Part shown: positions 10,939 to 22,365 of the stretch, piece after piece
Position numbering within the stretch: the stretch's first letter is position 1
Layout of the letters: each line of letters starts with the position of its first letter
Assembly (NCBI GenBank): GCA_006176705.1
Contig: QRFJ01003317.1
Span: 1 to 64,000, forward strand
DNA from: Cocos nucifera
Lineage: Eukaryota; Streptophyta; Magnoliopsida; Arecales; Arecaceae
Reading direction: 5' to 3'
DNA length: 64,000 nucleotides
The notes under the pieces: generated by a model
What the model was told of the DNA's origin: nothing
The model's database searches: none
What the model saw: only the letters and a program-made list of their open reading frames with translations
Translations under genes and position numbers: made by a program

Positions 10939-12379
10939 ATGGCTCCAAAGAAGAGAACCCTCACTGCCCAAAGACCATCCGTCACTCCTTTGATTGAAGC
11001 TAGGGCAAAGCGACTGCGGGACATGGGCCAAGCATCTCTGTTCGCCTCTTCTTTTCGTGCTTGACTCTTCATCACCACAAGGATAGTTCCAACGGGTCAA
11101 AGTGTCGACATTGAATACCTAGATAAGGAACATTTCCATATTGATGGATCAGGTAGCAAGGCTGGGAGAAGCTGTGTACTCTTGAGATAAATATCTATCC
11201 AGACCTAATTTGAGAGTTCTTTAAGAACATTAGCTTTGAGCAAGCATCAAGAATAGAATCCATTGTTAAAGGAGTATACATCTTTTTGGATGAAAGAAAG
11301 ATTGGGCAACTCTTAGAAGTACCTAGGTCTGGATATTGTTATCTAAATTTAAGGAACAAAACTGAAGCCTTAAAGTTTATTTTGGAAAGGAAAATCATAG
11401 ATGAAATCAATAATTAGTCTTGCATCATCTCTTAGTGAAAATAAGATTATTATATTGCATTGTGAGTCATATATCTCAAAGGTAGGAAGACATGACTAGG
11501 TTGGAAAGAAAGAACTGGCTGTTATGTTCTACATGGTAATCAGAATACCCATGAACTTTCCATCTCTAATGCTTCAACAATTAAAGGGCACAGCCAACAA
11601 AAGCAAAGCCTGTCTGCCCTATGGGATGATTTTTACTCTGATTTTTAGTGATTTTTACATTAATCTAGAAGGTGAAGACTTCAAGAAGTTGGCACACACC
11701 GACTATATAAATGAGGAAACTTTGAACAGAATGAAATTTGTGAAGAAGGGTGACAGGGGGTAAGGGTAGATGACCAAGTTGCTACTAGAAATGAGCCTGA
11801 GCATAGGTCTCCACCTTCTCCACCATCACCCTCGACTGCTGGACCTTCATTCACCACACCAGCATCTCCGCATACTCCACAAGGACCACCAAGTCATGAT
11901 CCAGCACCTTCCTCTACTTTTGATCAAGAAAGTTTAATTGAAGGATGATAGAGGAAGTAGTTCAAAAAGTGTCAGAAAGGTTCATTGACATCCTCTCCAG
12001 TGTAAAATATCAACTATTTATGAGCATTGAGAAACAAAGAATATCATCTAAAGGACAGACTGAAATGCTTATCCAATAACTTAGTGTTTGAAATTTTAGA
12101 GAAAGAACAACATGGGTCATCAACTCAGATTGAACTTTCCTTATTCGAGATTGGCAAAATTGTACAGAGACTAGAAGAGAACATCACCATCTAGTGCACC
12201 ACGGCTGAAGTCCTTATCTCTTCATTGAAGCACATTATGGATCGGATTGGCAGTCTTGGATCTCGGACTCATCTACTTCTTGACCCTCACCATCTCCTCA
12301 ACCTGCACCTCATTTATCATCTTCTAGACCTAGATTATCCTCTGAACCAATCATAGAGTTTCTCTCTGATGAAGAATAG
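10939..12379 (+). pseudogene. SIRE extra ORF (env-like / plant transposon protein type), decayed
   Basis: Begins ATG at 10939 with MAPKKRTLTAQRPS and can be followed with several stops to a final SDEE-stop at 12377-12379. The central part (11524-11763) keeps a run containing LPYGMIFTLIFSDF and NLEGEDF, the style of the envelope-like or 'putative plant transposon' protein found after pol in SIRE elements. A Pro/Ser-rich stretch follows (about 11806-11905), then a Glu/Leu-rich part that could form a coiled coil. No clear signal peptide or transmembrane helix is visible. The function of this ORF family is not established, and the name env-like is by position only. Confidence 0.65.
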
Positions 12380-12867
12380 GTCTAGTTCTTTTTATTTTTT
12401 TGTTATTTTGTTGCTTGATGTACCTCACTTATATTGCTTAGTGTACTTTTGAGTATATTGGTATAGATCTACTTTTTTGTAAACCAATATACAACTTTGT
12501 CATTGTAATTTCAGTCTCATGCAATGGAATCAAACTTTTTCAATTATATTCTTGACTTCTTTGCCATAATATCTAATTCTCTCAATTATGATTTTGATGC
12601 CAACAAAAAAGGGAAGAAAAATATATAAACATAAAAAAAATATTTAATCCCATACAAATCAAAAGAGCATATATTAAGGGGGAGCATTAATATATCCCAT
12701 ACAAAGTAAAAGAGTATTGTTAATACATTGTGTATATCATTTGGAATTTGAGCACTCTTAAAATTGACCTTGTCATATTCTTTCATTCATTAATACATGA
12801 TATATGTATTGCTTACCATCTTTTTATAAATTGTTTGATGTTTTATCATCATTAAAAAGGAGGAGAT
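12380..12867 (+). other. SIRE 3' untranslated region and polypurine tract
   Basis: No gene. The AAAAAGGAGGAGAT tract at 12854-12867 directly precedes the 3' LTR and is the polypurine tract that primes plus-strand DNA synthesis. A second purine block (AAGGGGGAGCA) lies at about 12677-12687. Confidence 0.75.
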
Positions 12868-14180
12868 TGTTGACCCCCTAATTGATTTTGATGATGACCA
12901 AATATTAATGCAAATGATTACTAATATATTTTATTTCAAGTGTTCAAATGTCAAAGAAAAAAGAGCTCTTTGACCAAAATGAGGATGACATGAAGTTTAA
13001 TTTAAATGAAAATCAAATCTCCTTAATTGATAGCAAAAATTCTCTCAAAATAGTCTTGGAGCAATTTTCGAGAGGTCTTGAAATTCTTTTGAGAGCTCTC
13101 GTGATGTCTGGCATGCCCAAATTCGCTTCTAGCATGGTTTCAAGAGATCTCGAGTTAATCTCGAGAGCTCTTGATCTTAGAAGATAAAATCATAGTTTTT
13201 GTGCTCTGAAAGCAAGAGGTCTCACAAGATTCTCTAGAGGTCTTGCGGTTCCAGCGAGACGTCTCGTTCAGAATCGAGAACTCTCGATCTCAAATGATAA
13301 AATTTTTTTAGAAAGCTATTTTTCAAGCAATTGAAGGTGAGAAGTCTCCTGATCAAATCGAGAAGTCTCAAAATCTAGTGAGACATCTCGAGATAAATCG
13401 AGAGATCTCGAAATACGATGATAACTTTTGATGGGGCATTCCAGGTCGGATTTTCTCGCTTCTAACAGCTACCTGCTGCTCTCCAATGATTAGATTTTAC
13501 TTTTTCTACAATCCTATCATATCCAGATGAGAGAAAAAGCTCCAGATATAAAAGCTTGAAGATATACTTTTGGATCATCTAAGAAAAATAAGAAAAAAAA
13601 GAACGAATGCCCAGTTTTCGATGAGCAAATCTTTTTCATTCAAGTTCTCTTGAGTTTTGAAGCGCATTAACATCAAGCATTCAAGAAGTATTCAACAAAC
13701 CGCAACAACAATGATTCAGCTTATTTAAAGGAGCTTGTGTGTTGTAAATCTTCATTATTTATTTTCATGTACTTAATTTCAGCAGGAGTTGAAACTTGGA
13801 TTTTGGAGCTTTTCTCCTCAATTGTTGTTTCATTTGGTTTGTATGATTGTTGTAAGGGTTGTGGTTAATGAATCTAAGGAAAAACCAATTGAATTTTGGG
13901 ATAGTGAGCTCAAAAAAACTATTCAACTGTAATCTTGTAGGATTATAGTAAAATTTTTAAGAGTCTTATTTAGAAAGTGGACGTAGGTGCTGAGAGTGCA
14001 CCAAACTACTATAAAATTTTCTTGTTTATGTGTATACTATTCCTTCTTTATTTTCTTTCTTTCACATTTATTTCACTTAGGGTTCAAATATTTTAATTGC
14101 ACATATCTATTTTAAGTTTTTGAAAACCCAATTCACCCCCCCCCCTCCCCCCACCTCTTGAGTTGTCTAGCTAGGCAACA
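12868..14180 (+). repeat. 3' LTR of the SIRE element
   Basis: 1313 bases, TGTTGA..GCAACA, TATAAAA at 13547-13553. It is followed directly by the target duplication TGATC (14181-14185). A C-rich run (about 14136-14153) lies near its end and also appears, as G-rich sequence, in the minus-strand copy near 60673. It carries the same U3 palindromes as the left LTR, with more decay. Confidence 0.92.
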
Positions 14181-15230
14181 TGATCTCTTATCTAATAGCT
14201 GATATTCTTTTTAATACACTTAAATTAATATCTAATCAATAAAAATATAACCTATCTTAGAGATCATGGTCTGTACTCTTGAATCACAGTCTATCCCTTA
14301 AAGTTATAGGCTAGTTTAAATTGATTAAAAAAAAATTAATCTAAATATAATCTATCCCAAGGGTACAAATCATACCCGTAGATCATGGCTCATCTCAAAA
14401 GTCATAAACTATTCCACATCAATCTTATAAGACACAAAAATATTATAAATAAAAATAGTCTTTATTGTAAATTAAAAAGAAATACAAAAGATGAAAAAAT
14501 AGAAAACACTGTCAAAATAAGATCATAATGATCTTCTGAGAATAAGTCGATTAGCTAGCCATCGAGAAGCTTCTCGTTGAAATCTTCATCCTTGAACTTG
14601 AGGTCTTCTTTCCAATAACTTGGAGCATGGATCAAGAGTAGGATAGAAAGATTTCCTGGAGAAGTAGGGGCTTTTGGTTTGTAGAAGAATGAAAGAAGAA
14701 AGAAGAGAAAGCTTGGAGAGAAATGAGAGAAATTGGTGTTTAAATCGAATTCCACTTCCTACATTAATTTTTAGCCATCGGATCGCATTTAAATGGCTTA
14801 GATCAACCTAAAATCCATTGTTTACAACTTCAATAGGGCCCAAATCAATTTTAGATTGTTGGATCACCTTATCAAGTGATTTTTGACTGTTAAATCATGC
14901 CTGGATCTCCTAAATCAAGTTAGATAACCTTTTTCCACCATTGGATCTCGATTGACGTGATTTCTGGCTATCGGATCATGCATAAAGGGGCTGGGTGATG
15001 TTTGAATCAAACCAAAAATCCTTGATGTCCATCTGATCTTAACTGGGACTGCCTCAAACCATTGGATCGCAAGCGGGAGCATGCACAGCCATCCGATCGT
15101 GCTAAATGAATGCCACTGGACCACCATAGATCGAGATTACCAAAGACCGCAATCAATCAAAGAATGTTGCATCACCTAAATTTACCATAATACCCCATGC
15201 ACTATGTATTTCTGCAGTAGGCCCATTAAG

Positions 15231-15272
15231 GGTCCACGATGGACCGAAAACTATAGCAGTCCATCGTGGACC
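15231..15272. repeat. Perfect 14-base inverted repeat in the Athila LTR
   Basis: Arms GGTCCACGATGGAC (15231-15244) and GTCCATCGTGGACC (15259-15272), separated by 14 bases. Each arm also contains GGTCCA..TGGACC, so it is nearly palindromic in itself. Confidence 0.8.
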
Positions 15273-15325
15273 GCATGATTTTTGACGTCATAATGATGTC
15301 ATGGCGCTGGATGCTGGCAGGCTGT

Positions 15326-16124
15326 TAGGGCTATCAAGACAGGCCGGCCTGCCCCGACCCATCTATAAACGAGGCGGGGTGGGCTGGCCCGTTTAATTGA
15401 TGGGTTGAAAAAACCCTAACCCGACCCGACCCACTATGGGCCATAGGTTAAACGAGCCAACCCATCAAACGGGCGAGCAGGGAGGGGTAGGGGATGGGGG
15501 GGAGCGAGGAAGGGAGGGCAGCAAGAGGGAGAGGCGGCCGGGGGGAGGGTGGGGCGTGGTGGGAGATTGAGAGGGAGAGGTGGCCCAGGAAGGGGGGTGG
15601 CGAGGGTTGGGGGGTGAGCGGGGAGGGGGGGGGAGGGGTGGCTGGGCGGGGCACTGAGAGGGAGAGGTGCCCCGACAGGGGGTGGTGTGGTGATGGGGAG
15701 GGGTGGCTCGGGGGGTGGGGTTGGGGGTTTGAGCAGGGAGGGGCGGGGGGCATCGAGAGGCAGGGGTGGCTAGGGGATGGGGGGCAAGAGGGGAGGAGGG
15801 GGTGTACCAAGAGGCGGGGTAAGCGATGGGAGGGACGGCGGGGAGGGGTAGGGGTGGGGGTGGCTCGGTGGGGGGGTGGGCACGGGGTGCTATGGTCGGG
15901 ATGGGGAAGGAGGAGGGTCAAAGAAAAAAAAGGTAGGGGCTAGGGGGTCCAAAAAAAAAAAAAAAGTAGGTCAGGTCGCCCTAACCCATCCTGAACCCGC
16001 AATCCAAATGGAGCAGATTATTTAATCCACTTTTAAATGGGTTGCTAAAACATGAATCCAATCTGTCCCATTTATATGGTGGGGTGGGCCAACCCGATGG
16101 GCCCAACCCAAATTGACAACTCTA
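15326..16124. mobile_element. MITE-like G-rich insertion in the Athila LTR
   Basis: Ends are imperfect inverted repeats: TAGGGCTATCAA at the left and TTGACAACTCTA at the right. Inside each end are GGCCGG/CCCGACCC and GGGTTGGG-type stretches. This resembles non-autonomous hAT-like plant elements with TAGRGYTRTCAA ends. Removing it brings the host LTR to about the length of its sister LTR, which supports an insertion. I see no convincing 8-base target duplication, so the class is uncertain. Confidence 0.5.
15478..15945. repeat. Extreme G-rich low-complexity tract
   Basis: About 470 bases with long runs of G (GGGGGG and longer) and very little C on the plus strand. It lies inside the MITE-like insertion. 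Overlapping open frames of ~150 codons on both strands result from composition only. Many G-runs with short loops make G-quadruplex formation possible. Confidence 0.8.
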
Positions 16125-16506
16125 TGGGCCCTTGCATGGACTGCTTTTACACCGACCTAGCTGGGTCACTGACTATGGGCTGTGCTAAAGGTAGTGCGGC
16201 ACTGGCCCGCTACTGTGTTGGATCGACCAGTGGTTGGTCTGGTTCGGTGCACTGGGCTGGTCCGATCGATCCACTTAATTTTTTTTATATATTTTTCTTT
16301 TTCTTTTTTTCCTTTGAAACCTTGTTTTAGATATAATTTAAGTCCGATTTGCTCCAAATTTCTTTCATTTTAACCCATAAATTGAGATCTTTTCATTAGT
16401 GATCCTATTTTCTATAAAAAGTAAATAAAAATATCAATTCTTAAAGAATAAAGATAAATTAATTTATAAATTAATATTTTTATAAATATATTTAATGTGT
16501 TCATCA

Positions 16507-17906
16507 TGCACCCTCAGATAAACTCTAGGGGGCGCATGCTACTTTTCTCAATTCTTGCAAAGACTAGATCAAAATGGTCTTATCCTAATTTCATCTCATA
16601 ATTTTATGATAAGCTCTGATCTCATTAGGATAAGCCTAGTTCTGACCAAGACAAGCATTGTTCTGATCAGAACAGCATCCAGTCAGACCAGATCAAACCC
16701 ATACAGGATTTTTGGATGAGCCAAATTAGATTTGACTGAGTCCAGATCAACCAAGAAGTCAATAGACAAAGAATGTTTGGCTTAATCGTATGCTAGCATG
16801 ATTTTCTTGAACCTAATTAGATCTAATCCAAATCAATCGAACTAGGTTAATCTAATCAATGACATTCATATCCAAATCCTTATTTGTATGATCCAGTTAG
16901 GTTCAGTTTTATATGGTAATGGGACATGTCACAATCTCCATCATCGAAACATCTTTTAATGGATCAGAACTCTTCTAATTCATTCAATTAGAATCATCGA
17001 TCATCAAAATAATTTTAATTAATCCCAAAATCTACTAGTGACACATAGCAGTATGTGGTAGCAACCCATCAAAATTAAATACAAATCTCTCGATGTAGCT
17101 ATCTATGTGATTGGATTCTTCTATCATGAGTCCTGACAGGATCAAGATCATGGTGAACTTGTCAGACCTAATACCTATCATATAAATGAATCATTCAATT
17201 CGAGTTCGATGTAAAATCCTAATAGAAACTCCTTTCTATTACATTCATACTGCCATGGCCATGGGCTTAAGGACTTGATCTCATAATCATCATAGGACTA
17301 CTCTTCTATCGAGGTTGATAGATCCCATTTTGGTGCGATCCAATTTCTACAATGAATATGCTATAGCCAACATACACCTCAAGATTTCGAATGGCTAGGA
17401 GATCGAGTTATAGTATAGTCAAACTATAACACCCTCAAGATAAACTACTAATGTACCTCAGGTCAAAGAATTAGACGCATAATTGCAGCATCGAGCTAGT
17501 CATTGATGAAAAGGTAGACTTCCTAATGACTGCTCGAGATGGTCACACTCAGTATCATTATTCTCAACAAGTACCTATACTCTCGTTTCGATATCTCTAT
17601 ACTATAGACTCAAGACTCATCTATCCTAAGAAAGCGATCGTACATCGATCTTCTGGATCGGTCACCATCTTTATGACGATCCTACAATCGGGAGCAGTTT
17701 ATGAGTTAATTATGAAAACACATGTCTTAAATTCTCAACTCTTGAGAATATGTATTATCATATCTGTTAACTCAATGGATGTATTAAAGACATTATAAAT
17801 ATACAATATGATAGAAAAAAAAAATTTATTAATTTTAAATCAAAATTATAAAAATACTCCTAAAAGTATTTACAAGTGTCGGCCAATCTAACTTCTAGGG
17901 CACATA
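16507..17906 (-). repeat. Diverged copia LTR B-like copy, truncated
   Basis: From about 16570 to 17906 the sequence aligns by eye with the family B LTR at 28300-29599. Shared segments include the AGCATGATTTTCTTGAACCT block, CCATGGCCATGGGCTTA and the end TTCTAGGGCACATA. Orientation is minus. The start of the family (TGAAGAAAAAAATC) is missing; 16507-16570 is unassigned and includes GGGGGCGCATGC. It joins the Athila LTR directly at its left. Confidence 0.6.
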
Positions 17907-19400
17907 TTTAACACTTTAAACCCTACTTTTCTCCTATGACTGGATGGCCATGGCAACCAACCTAATCCAATTACTTGTTACTCAAATTAAAATATATTAA
18001 ATATGCAAGCATTCAAATTTCTAATAAATATATATATCATGTCACATGACTTAGTGCTTTGATACCATTGAAGAAAAACATGCAAGGTTTTAAGCATGCA
18101 TTTCAAAAATTTTTTAAAAAAATATAGTGGAAGCAAAATAGATTAATGTAATTAATCTACACATGCCATGATCTAATCATAAAAATCCTATATTAAGATT
18201 GAGACATGTTATATATGTATGAAGAAAATCAAATGCATGAATCAATAAATCAAATTTACTACTCGTGTTCAAAATATGATACCTGAGTGTGGGTAGACAA
18301 TCTCTGCTATCTAAAAACCTAGAAAAGAATCCTCATAATGCAATACAACCATATGAATTGTTCAGCCTCTATGGATGCTCCATACAAAGCTCCTGATCCC
18401 AATCAACTCCACTGGAGGGCTAGCTTCTTGCCGAAAACATTGATGGTACATCTTGATCGATCTGGATTGACCTCCTTCTCTCGATCACCCAAATACTCCA
18501 AGAGACCAAAATACACACTTTGGAGGATGAGGAGGTGGTTTGAAAAATTTTATGGTGCTCACAGCACTCGATCTCATTTTCCGAACCTTAGGTCAAAACC
18601 CTAGGGCTACCCACACCCTAAAACCCTGGAGTCCCCACTTACAGGATTTTTCTGACTATCAGATCATATGCCCAGAAGGCTCTCATGCCCTCTTTGTGAT
18701 TTTCAAATGAAACACCTTTTACAAAAAAATTGCCCACCAATCTAACTTAGATCTAATAAAAGAAAGGAAGGCAGGGTGCAAAAGGATTCTCAAAAAACCT
18801 GGACGCTAGAAAAATTCTCACACCCACTCTCCTTGGACTTTTTCATGAAACAAATTTTACATGCAGAAGGACTCTCCTATCTGCACCTACCCCACTTAGA
18901 TCCCATCTAAAGTGGGCATCCAAAAGAGAAAATAGAAAATGTGGCGTGTAAGAAAAGATAGGCAAAAAAAGTGGTGCAGGACTTTCCTCTCTCTCTAGAA
19001 TTTTCCATGCCTAGAAACCAGGACCCCCTCTCAGTGTTGAATTTTCAGAAGGATTCCTTACTTCCTCATGCATGCCCACAAAAAAACCCTTCTTAAATGG
19101 GTGATTAGAAGTGGAAAATGCACGTGTGGTTTGGTTAAGGATGGGAGGTTGAATTTGTTTTGACCTCCCACTTGAATTCAAAATTCAAGTGAGGCTCCAT
19201 TCTCATCCAACGCCAATACCAGGTGTATAACACATAGAAGGACTCTCCTTCTACACCCACATGTTGATCATAAAATAAAATGTGCAACAAAAAGAGGGGT
19301 GGCATGGGGATTTGATAAGGTTAAGAAGTTGGAGTAGTTCCAACCTCCAACCAATTGTCTTGAATTCAAAATTCAAGACAAATTCCATCCTAATCAAACT
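17907..19400 (-). mobile_element. Copia element C: short internal remnant, primer binding site and truncated LTR C
   Basis: 18069-19400 is the minus-strand copy of the LTR found in plus orientation at about 50590-52164 (starts TGAAGAAAAACATGC on the plus strand). GCTTTGATACCA (18056-18067) is the complement of an initiator-Met primer binding site with one change, so this is a 5' LTR of a minus-strand element. Only about 150 bases of internal sequence separate it from the LTR B-like copy at the left. The LTR is cut at 19400 by the Tat LTR insertion. It contains no coding sequence. Confidence 0.65.
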
Positions 19401-19842
19401 TGTTGGGGTTAAACATGCTCCTACCGAAGTTCAGCTTGGTATTTTATCTCAGAATGAGCCGGACTTCCCCCTACTGGAATCCCTCCAGCGGAACTTCCTC
19501 TAGCTGGACTTTTCCCAGCCAAACTCCCTCCAGCCGGACTTCTCCCAACCGAACTTCCTCCAGCCGGACTCCTTCAATCCAACTTCTCTAATTAAACTCC
19601 CTTAAGCCAAACTCCTCCAATCAAACTCCTTCCGGACTCTTTCCTATAGTCCAACGAGCTTCTTCCAGTCGAACTTCTCTCTATCCATGAAAGGATCCTG
19701 GTATTAATTCTTGATACAACAAATATCAGTCAACACTTAGATGATCTTAGAAACATCCAAATTTTAACTATCAAATCCACGTGACCCTGAATGGCCCACT
19801 ATCAGACAGTTACGGCTATCACCATCAGTTTATTATAGACTT
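19401..19842 (+). repeat. LTR A (Tat), plus orientation, left part
   Basis: Starts TGTTGGGGTTAAACATGCTC, matching in reverse the end of the LTR at 49935. It holds the ~28-base GGACTTCC..CCAGC repeats (19450-19680). It is interrupted at 19843 by element D and resumes at 26774. The last five bases GACTT (19838-19842) and GGCTC (26774-26778) are probably the decayed target duplication of D; they differ by two transitions. Confidence 0.75.
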
Positions 19843-20800
19843 TATTATTGTATTAACTCACTCTGATACCAAACTATTAGGATATCAGCTACTTTGATAC
19901 CGTTTGTTAAGGATCTAATATCTAATTATTACGGTAGGAAGAAGAAAGTAATAAAATAAGAAAATAATTAAGTATGTGGATCAACCTAAAAGCTTGCCTC
20001 CATGGAGAATGCAAAGCTTCACTATGAAAGAGAAATAGGTACAAGAGGAGAACATCCATTCTCAATTGATCGTACACAAATCTCTCTCAACTAGAAGCTA
20101 CCCTCACAAAAGCTCTCTCAGAATTTTAAGGAGACCCACAGAAGCTATAAGATGCTCTATCCTCACAGCCTCCTCGCTGGATGCTATGCACCTGTTGCTT
20201 CTCTCTCTCGTGGGCTGCACGTACTCGACATTCTGCCAAGCTCCTCTTGATGAGTGCCTGAGCCTCTCTACATGCCTCTCATGCCACATGCACCACTTTT
20301 TCTACTCCACAGCACATCATTCCTTTAAATAGGATGAGAATCCTCTTCTCAGCAATTCATAGGAGTCCTAATAGGATTCGTTCTCCTAATCTAAGTCGAA
20401 CATGTCTTTGATGGAGTCTTGAAATATTTTTCGACCTTCAGATTATGACCGCAACCCTCCATGGCCACTAGATCCTATGGTACATATGCAACTCCTATAG
20501 ACCCCTTGGATTAATCATAATCCGAGTCCAAATAGAAAAAATCCCATCGTATTCTGTTTACCTCTATCGAGCTGGCTCAATCAGGGGTTGAGCTGGATTG
20601 ATTGCATCTCATCTGGACTTCTGCTGTCTGTCTGTCTGAAAGAGCTGGCTTGGCTGTGGTTTGAGCTGGCTCGATCTCAATCCGAATCGGCTCGATCTCA
20701 ATTCGAGTTGGCTCGATCGCGTATCAGCCAGTCTGACCACTGTGCTGAAAACTTATTCTCTTCTTGCTATGGATCGAATCTGAGAAGTCAAATTCTAACA
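19843..20800 (-). repeat. LTR D, 3' copy
   Basis: Plus-strand view TATTATTGTATTAACTC .. CTAACA. On the minus strand the element start TGTTAGAATTTG is preceded by GATGGAGAT, a typical polypurine end. It contains purine/pyrimidine segments repeated almost unchanged in the other copy, such as ACAAATCTCTCTCAACTAG. Exact left boundary is set by the inferred 5-base target duplication. Confidence 0.7.
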
Positions 20801-21469
20801 ATCTCCATCTTAACTCGACATTCGGCCTCCACCTAACTTTGAAAGCTTGTGATCCATCTTGTCCCTATGCCTTGGGGCATGCCTGCTGATCATAAATGTG
20901 CAAAAGTGAGAGTCGAGCCAAGCCGCTCGATCCCACCTTTGTCATGGACTGTGTCCACTTTGACCAAAGACATGCTCAAAGAATTCTCCTATGCTAATAG
21001 GAACTTTACTCTACGACGTTGCCTCTCATCCTTTCGAGTCTTCCATCTCATGCCCAATCCATCTCCACCTGAAGCTCCACCTTTCACTAGGCTCCCTCTG
21101 GCTCCTAAAGCTCTGCCTCACACTGAGCTTTCTGTCAGATAGTAATGTCCTCTTATCTTTTTTTTTCCCTTCAATATCACTCTATCACCATGCATGACCT
21201 CCAAGATTCCATCATTAGCTACCCACCTATAGTCGTTTAAATCCAGTCTGCTCAGTAAAATAAGATTCTGCTTGAAATTGGATATGTATCGAATCTTCTC
21301 TAATTTTTTTACTGTACCATCATGTGTCTTCTAGCTGATCATCTCGAAGCCTCTAATCGTATAGCTCTATCCATCCAATAGATAAACAGTTCCATCACTG
21401 CTCTTCAAAAAGTCAAACTGCTCCTTTCTGCAACAAACATGATATGTGCATCCACTATTGGAAAAAACT
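20801..21469 (-). other. Element D 3' internal remnant
   Basis: Holds the polypurine tract next to the LTR and a decayed stretch that still reads like the copia protease/spacer region on the minus strand (GCTYHVC, KIRYISNFKQNLILLS). It has many stops and no integrase or reverse transcriptase motif. The pol deletion joint must lie in about 20830-21200. Confidence 0.55.
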
Positions 21470-22302
21470 AGATACCTCATTAGATATCTCCAAGACATCA
21501 TCCTCTGACTCGCTACTGGCCGTCACTATAGTAGCCCTCGTTCGATCCTTGAGTTGTGGACAATCCTTGATTCGATGCCCCAACTCATCGTACCTATAGC
21601 ATTTGATCTTACTAGGATCCCTCGTCTTGGACCTGGATCATCCTACTCATGATCCTCTACTGTACCGTCTACTACCTCCTACTCCTCCAAAAACCATCAA
21701 AGCTGAGCTGCCGCCATCTGAGTTCGAAGCTGGATTCTCCCTCCTAAGAACTTCATTTTGGAGTATCACTACAGTAACCTCGTCTATCTTGATGGTGCTC
21801 TTTTTCACTAGAAGAGCAGTCACCAAGGACTCATACGAAGGAAGGAACGATGCTAGCAAGACCAACGCCCTGATCTTCTCAATTTTTTCACCAATGCTAA
21901 GGAGGTCGGTGAAGATCTTCTGGAAGTTGGATAGATGCTCATGCATGCTCTGACCTTCATCCATCTATAGCAGGTAGAACTACCTCCAAAGGAATAGCAT
22001 GTTGATGAGTGACTTTGCCATATATAACTCCTCAAACTTCGACCATAGCACTATTGAAAAAGTCTCATCAAGTACATGGATCACCATATCATCCACTAGG
22101 TACAAGTTGATCGTGCTCACCACCTGCATCTATATCTGCTTTCAATCCTTCACCTCTATGCTGGCTGGCATCTTGTCATACAAGAGAACATCGATCAACC
22201 CATGTTAGATGAGGCATCCTTTACCCTTGCTTGCCATAAGGAGAAATTGCTCTTCCCATCAAACTTGTTGATCTTCATCTTGATTGTACTTATCTTCTCC
22301 AT
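21470..22302 (-). pseudogene. gag: Copia element D gag
   Basis: Minus-strand Gag of a TNT1-like copia element. It starts at ATG 22302 with MEKISTIKMKINKFDGKSNF (the F-D/N-G-K-NFSLW signature). A UBN2-type gag domain follows, seen in the open frame 21647-21964 as MDEGQSMHEHLSNF, SIGEKIE, LPSYESLVTALL and ILQNEVLRRE. The zinc knuckle near 21560-21610 reads CYRYDELGHRIKDC, with the second Cys changed to Tyr. Stops occur between the start and position 21965. Gag packages element RNA in cytoplasmic particles; this copy is inactive. Antisense open frames here are chance. Confidence 0.8.
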
Positions 22303-22365
22303 ATTCTTCAATCTCTATCCACTGCTACAATCTATGCTTTGGTACTATCTGGCTCTGATACCAAT

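Larger units (their letters stand above)
3327..14180 (+). mobile_element. Complete SIRE-type Ty1/copia retrotransposon with extra 3' ORF
   Basis: Full-length but dead element: 5' LTR, primer binding site, gag, protease, integrase, reverse transcriptase, RNase H, an additional env-like ORF, a polypurine tract and a 3' LTR. The LTRs start TGTTGA and end GCAACA (GCAATA in the left copy). The direct repeat TGATC flanks it at 3322-3326 and 14181-14185. The Met-i primer binding site, the gag type and the long extra ORF between pol and the 3' LTR are typical of the SIRE/Maximus lineage. It sits in an Athila LTR and is itself interrupted by a solo Tat LTR. By eye the two LTRs differ at roughly 9 percent over their first ~175 bases, mostly transitions. 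Confidence 0.93.
14181..16506 (-). repeat. LTR G (Athila-type), right part of the split LTR
   Basis: Continues the LTR begun at 3085. On the minus strand it starts TGATGAACAC (16506 backwards) and matches the Athila LTR at 36284: both have an AT-rich start, the CACTAATG.AAAGATC segment and paired TGACG motifs. Here those motifs are 15283-15301, TGACGTCATAATGATGTCA on the plus strand. The span includes an inserted G-rich element (15326-16124). Several ORFs in it are chance frames. Confidence 0.75.

Noticed and set aside
15448..15943. Overlapping open frames of 157 and 149 codons on opposite strands
   Set aside because: They arise from the G-rich low-complexity tract; the translations are Pro/Ser/His or Gly/Arg repeats.
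15318..16132. 8-base hAT target duplication for the MITE-like insert
   Set aside because: CAGGCTGT and TGGGCCCT at the two sides do not match beyond chance.
18338..18604. 88-codon frame
   Set aside because: Lies inside copia LTR C; the inverted copy near 51650-51960 does not keep it.
21603..21953. 116-codon plus-strand frame
   Set aside because: Antisense to the gag of element D, which has the recognisable motifs.
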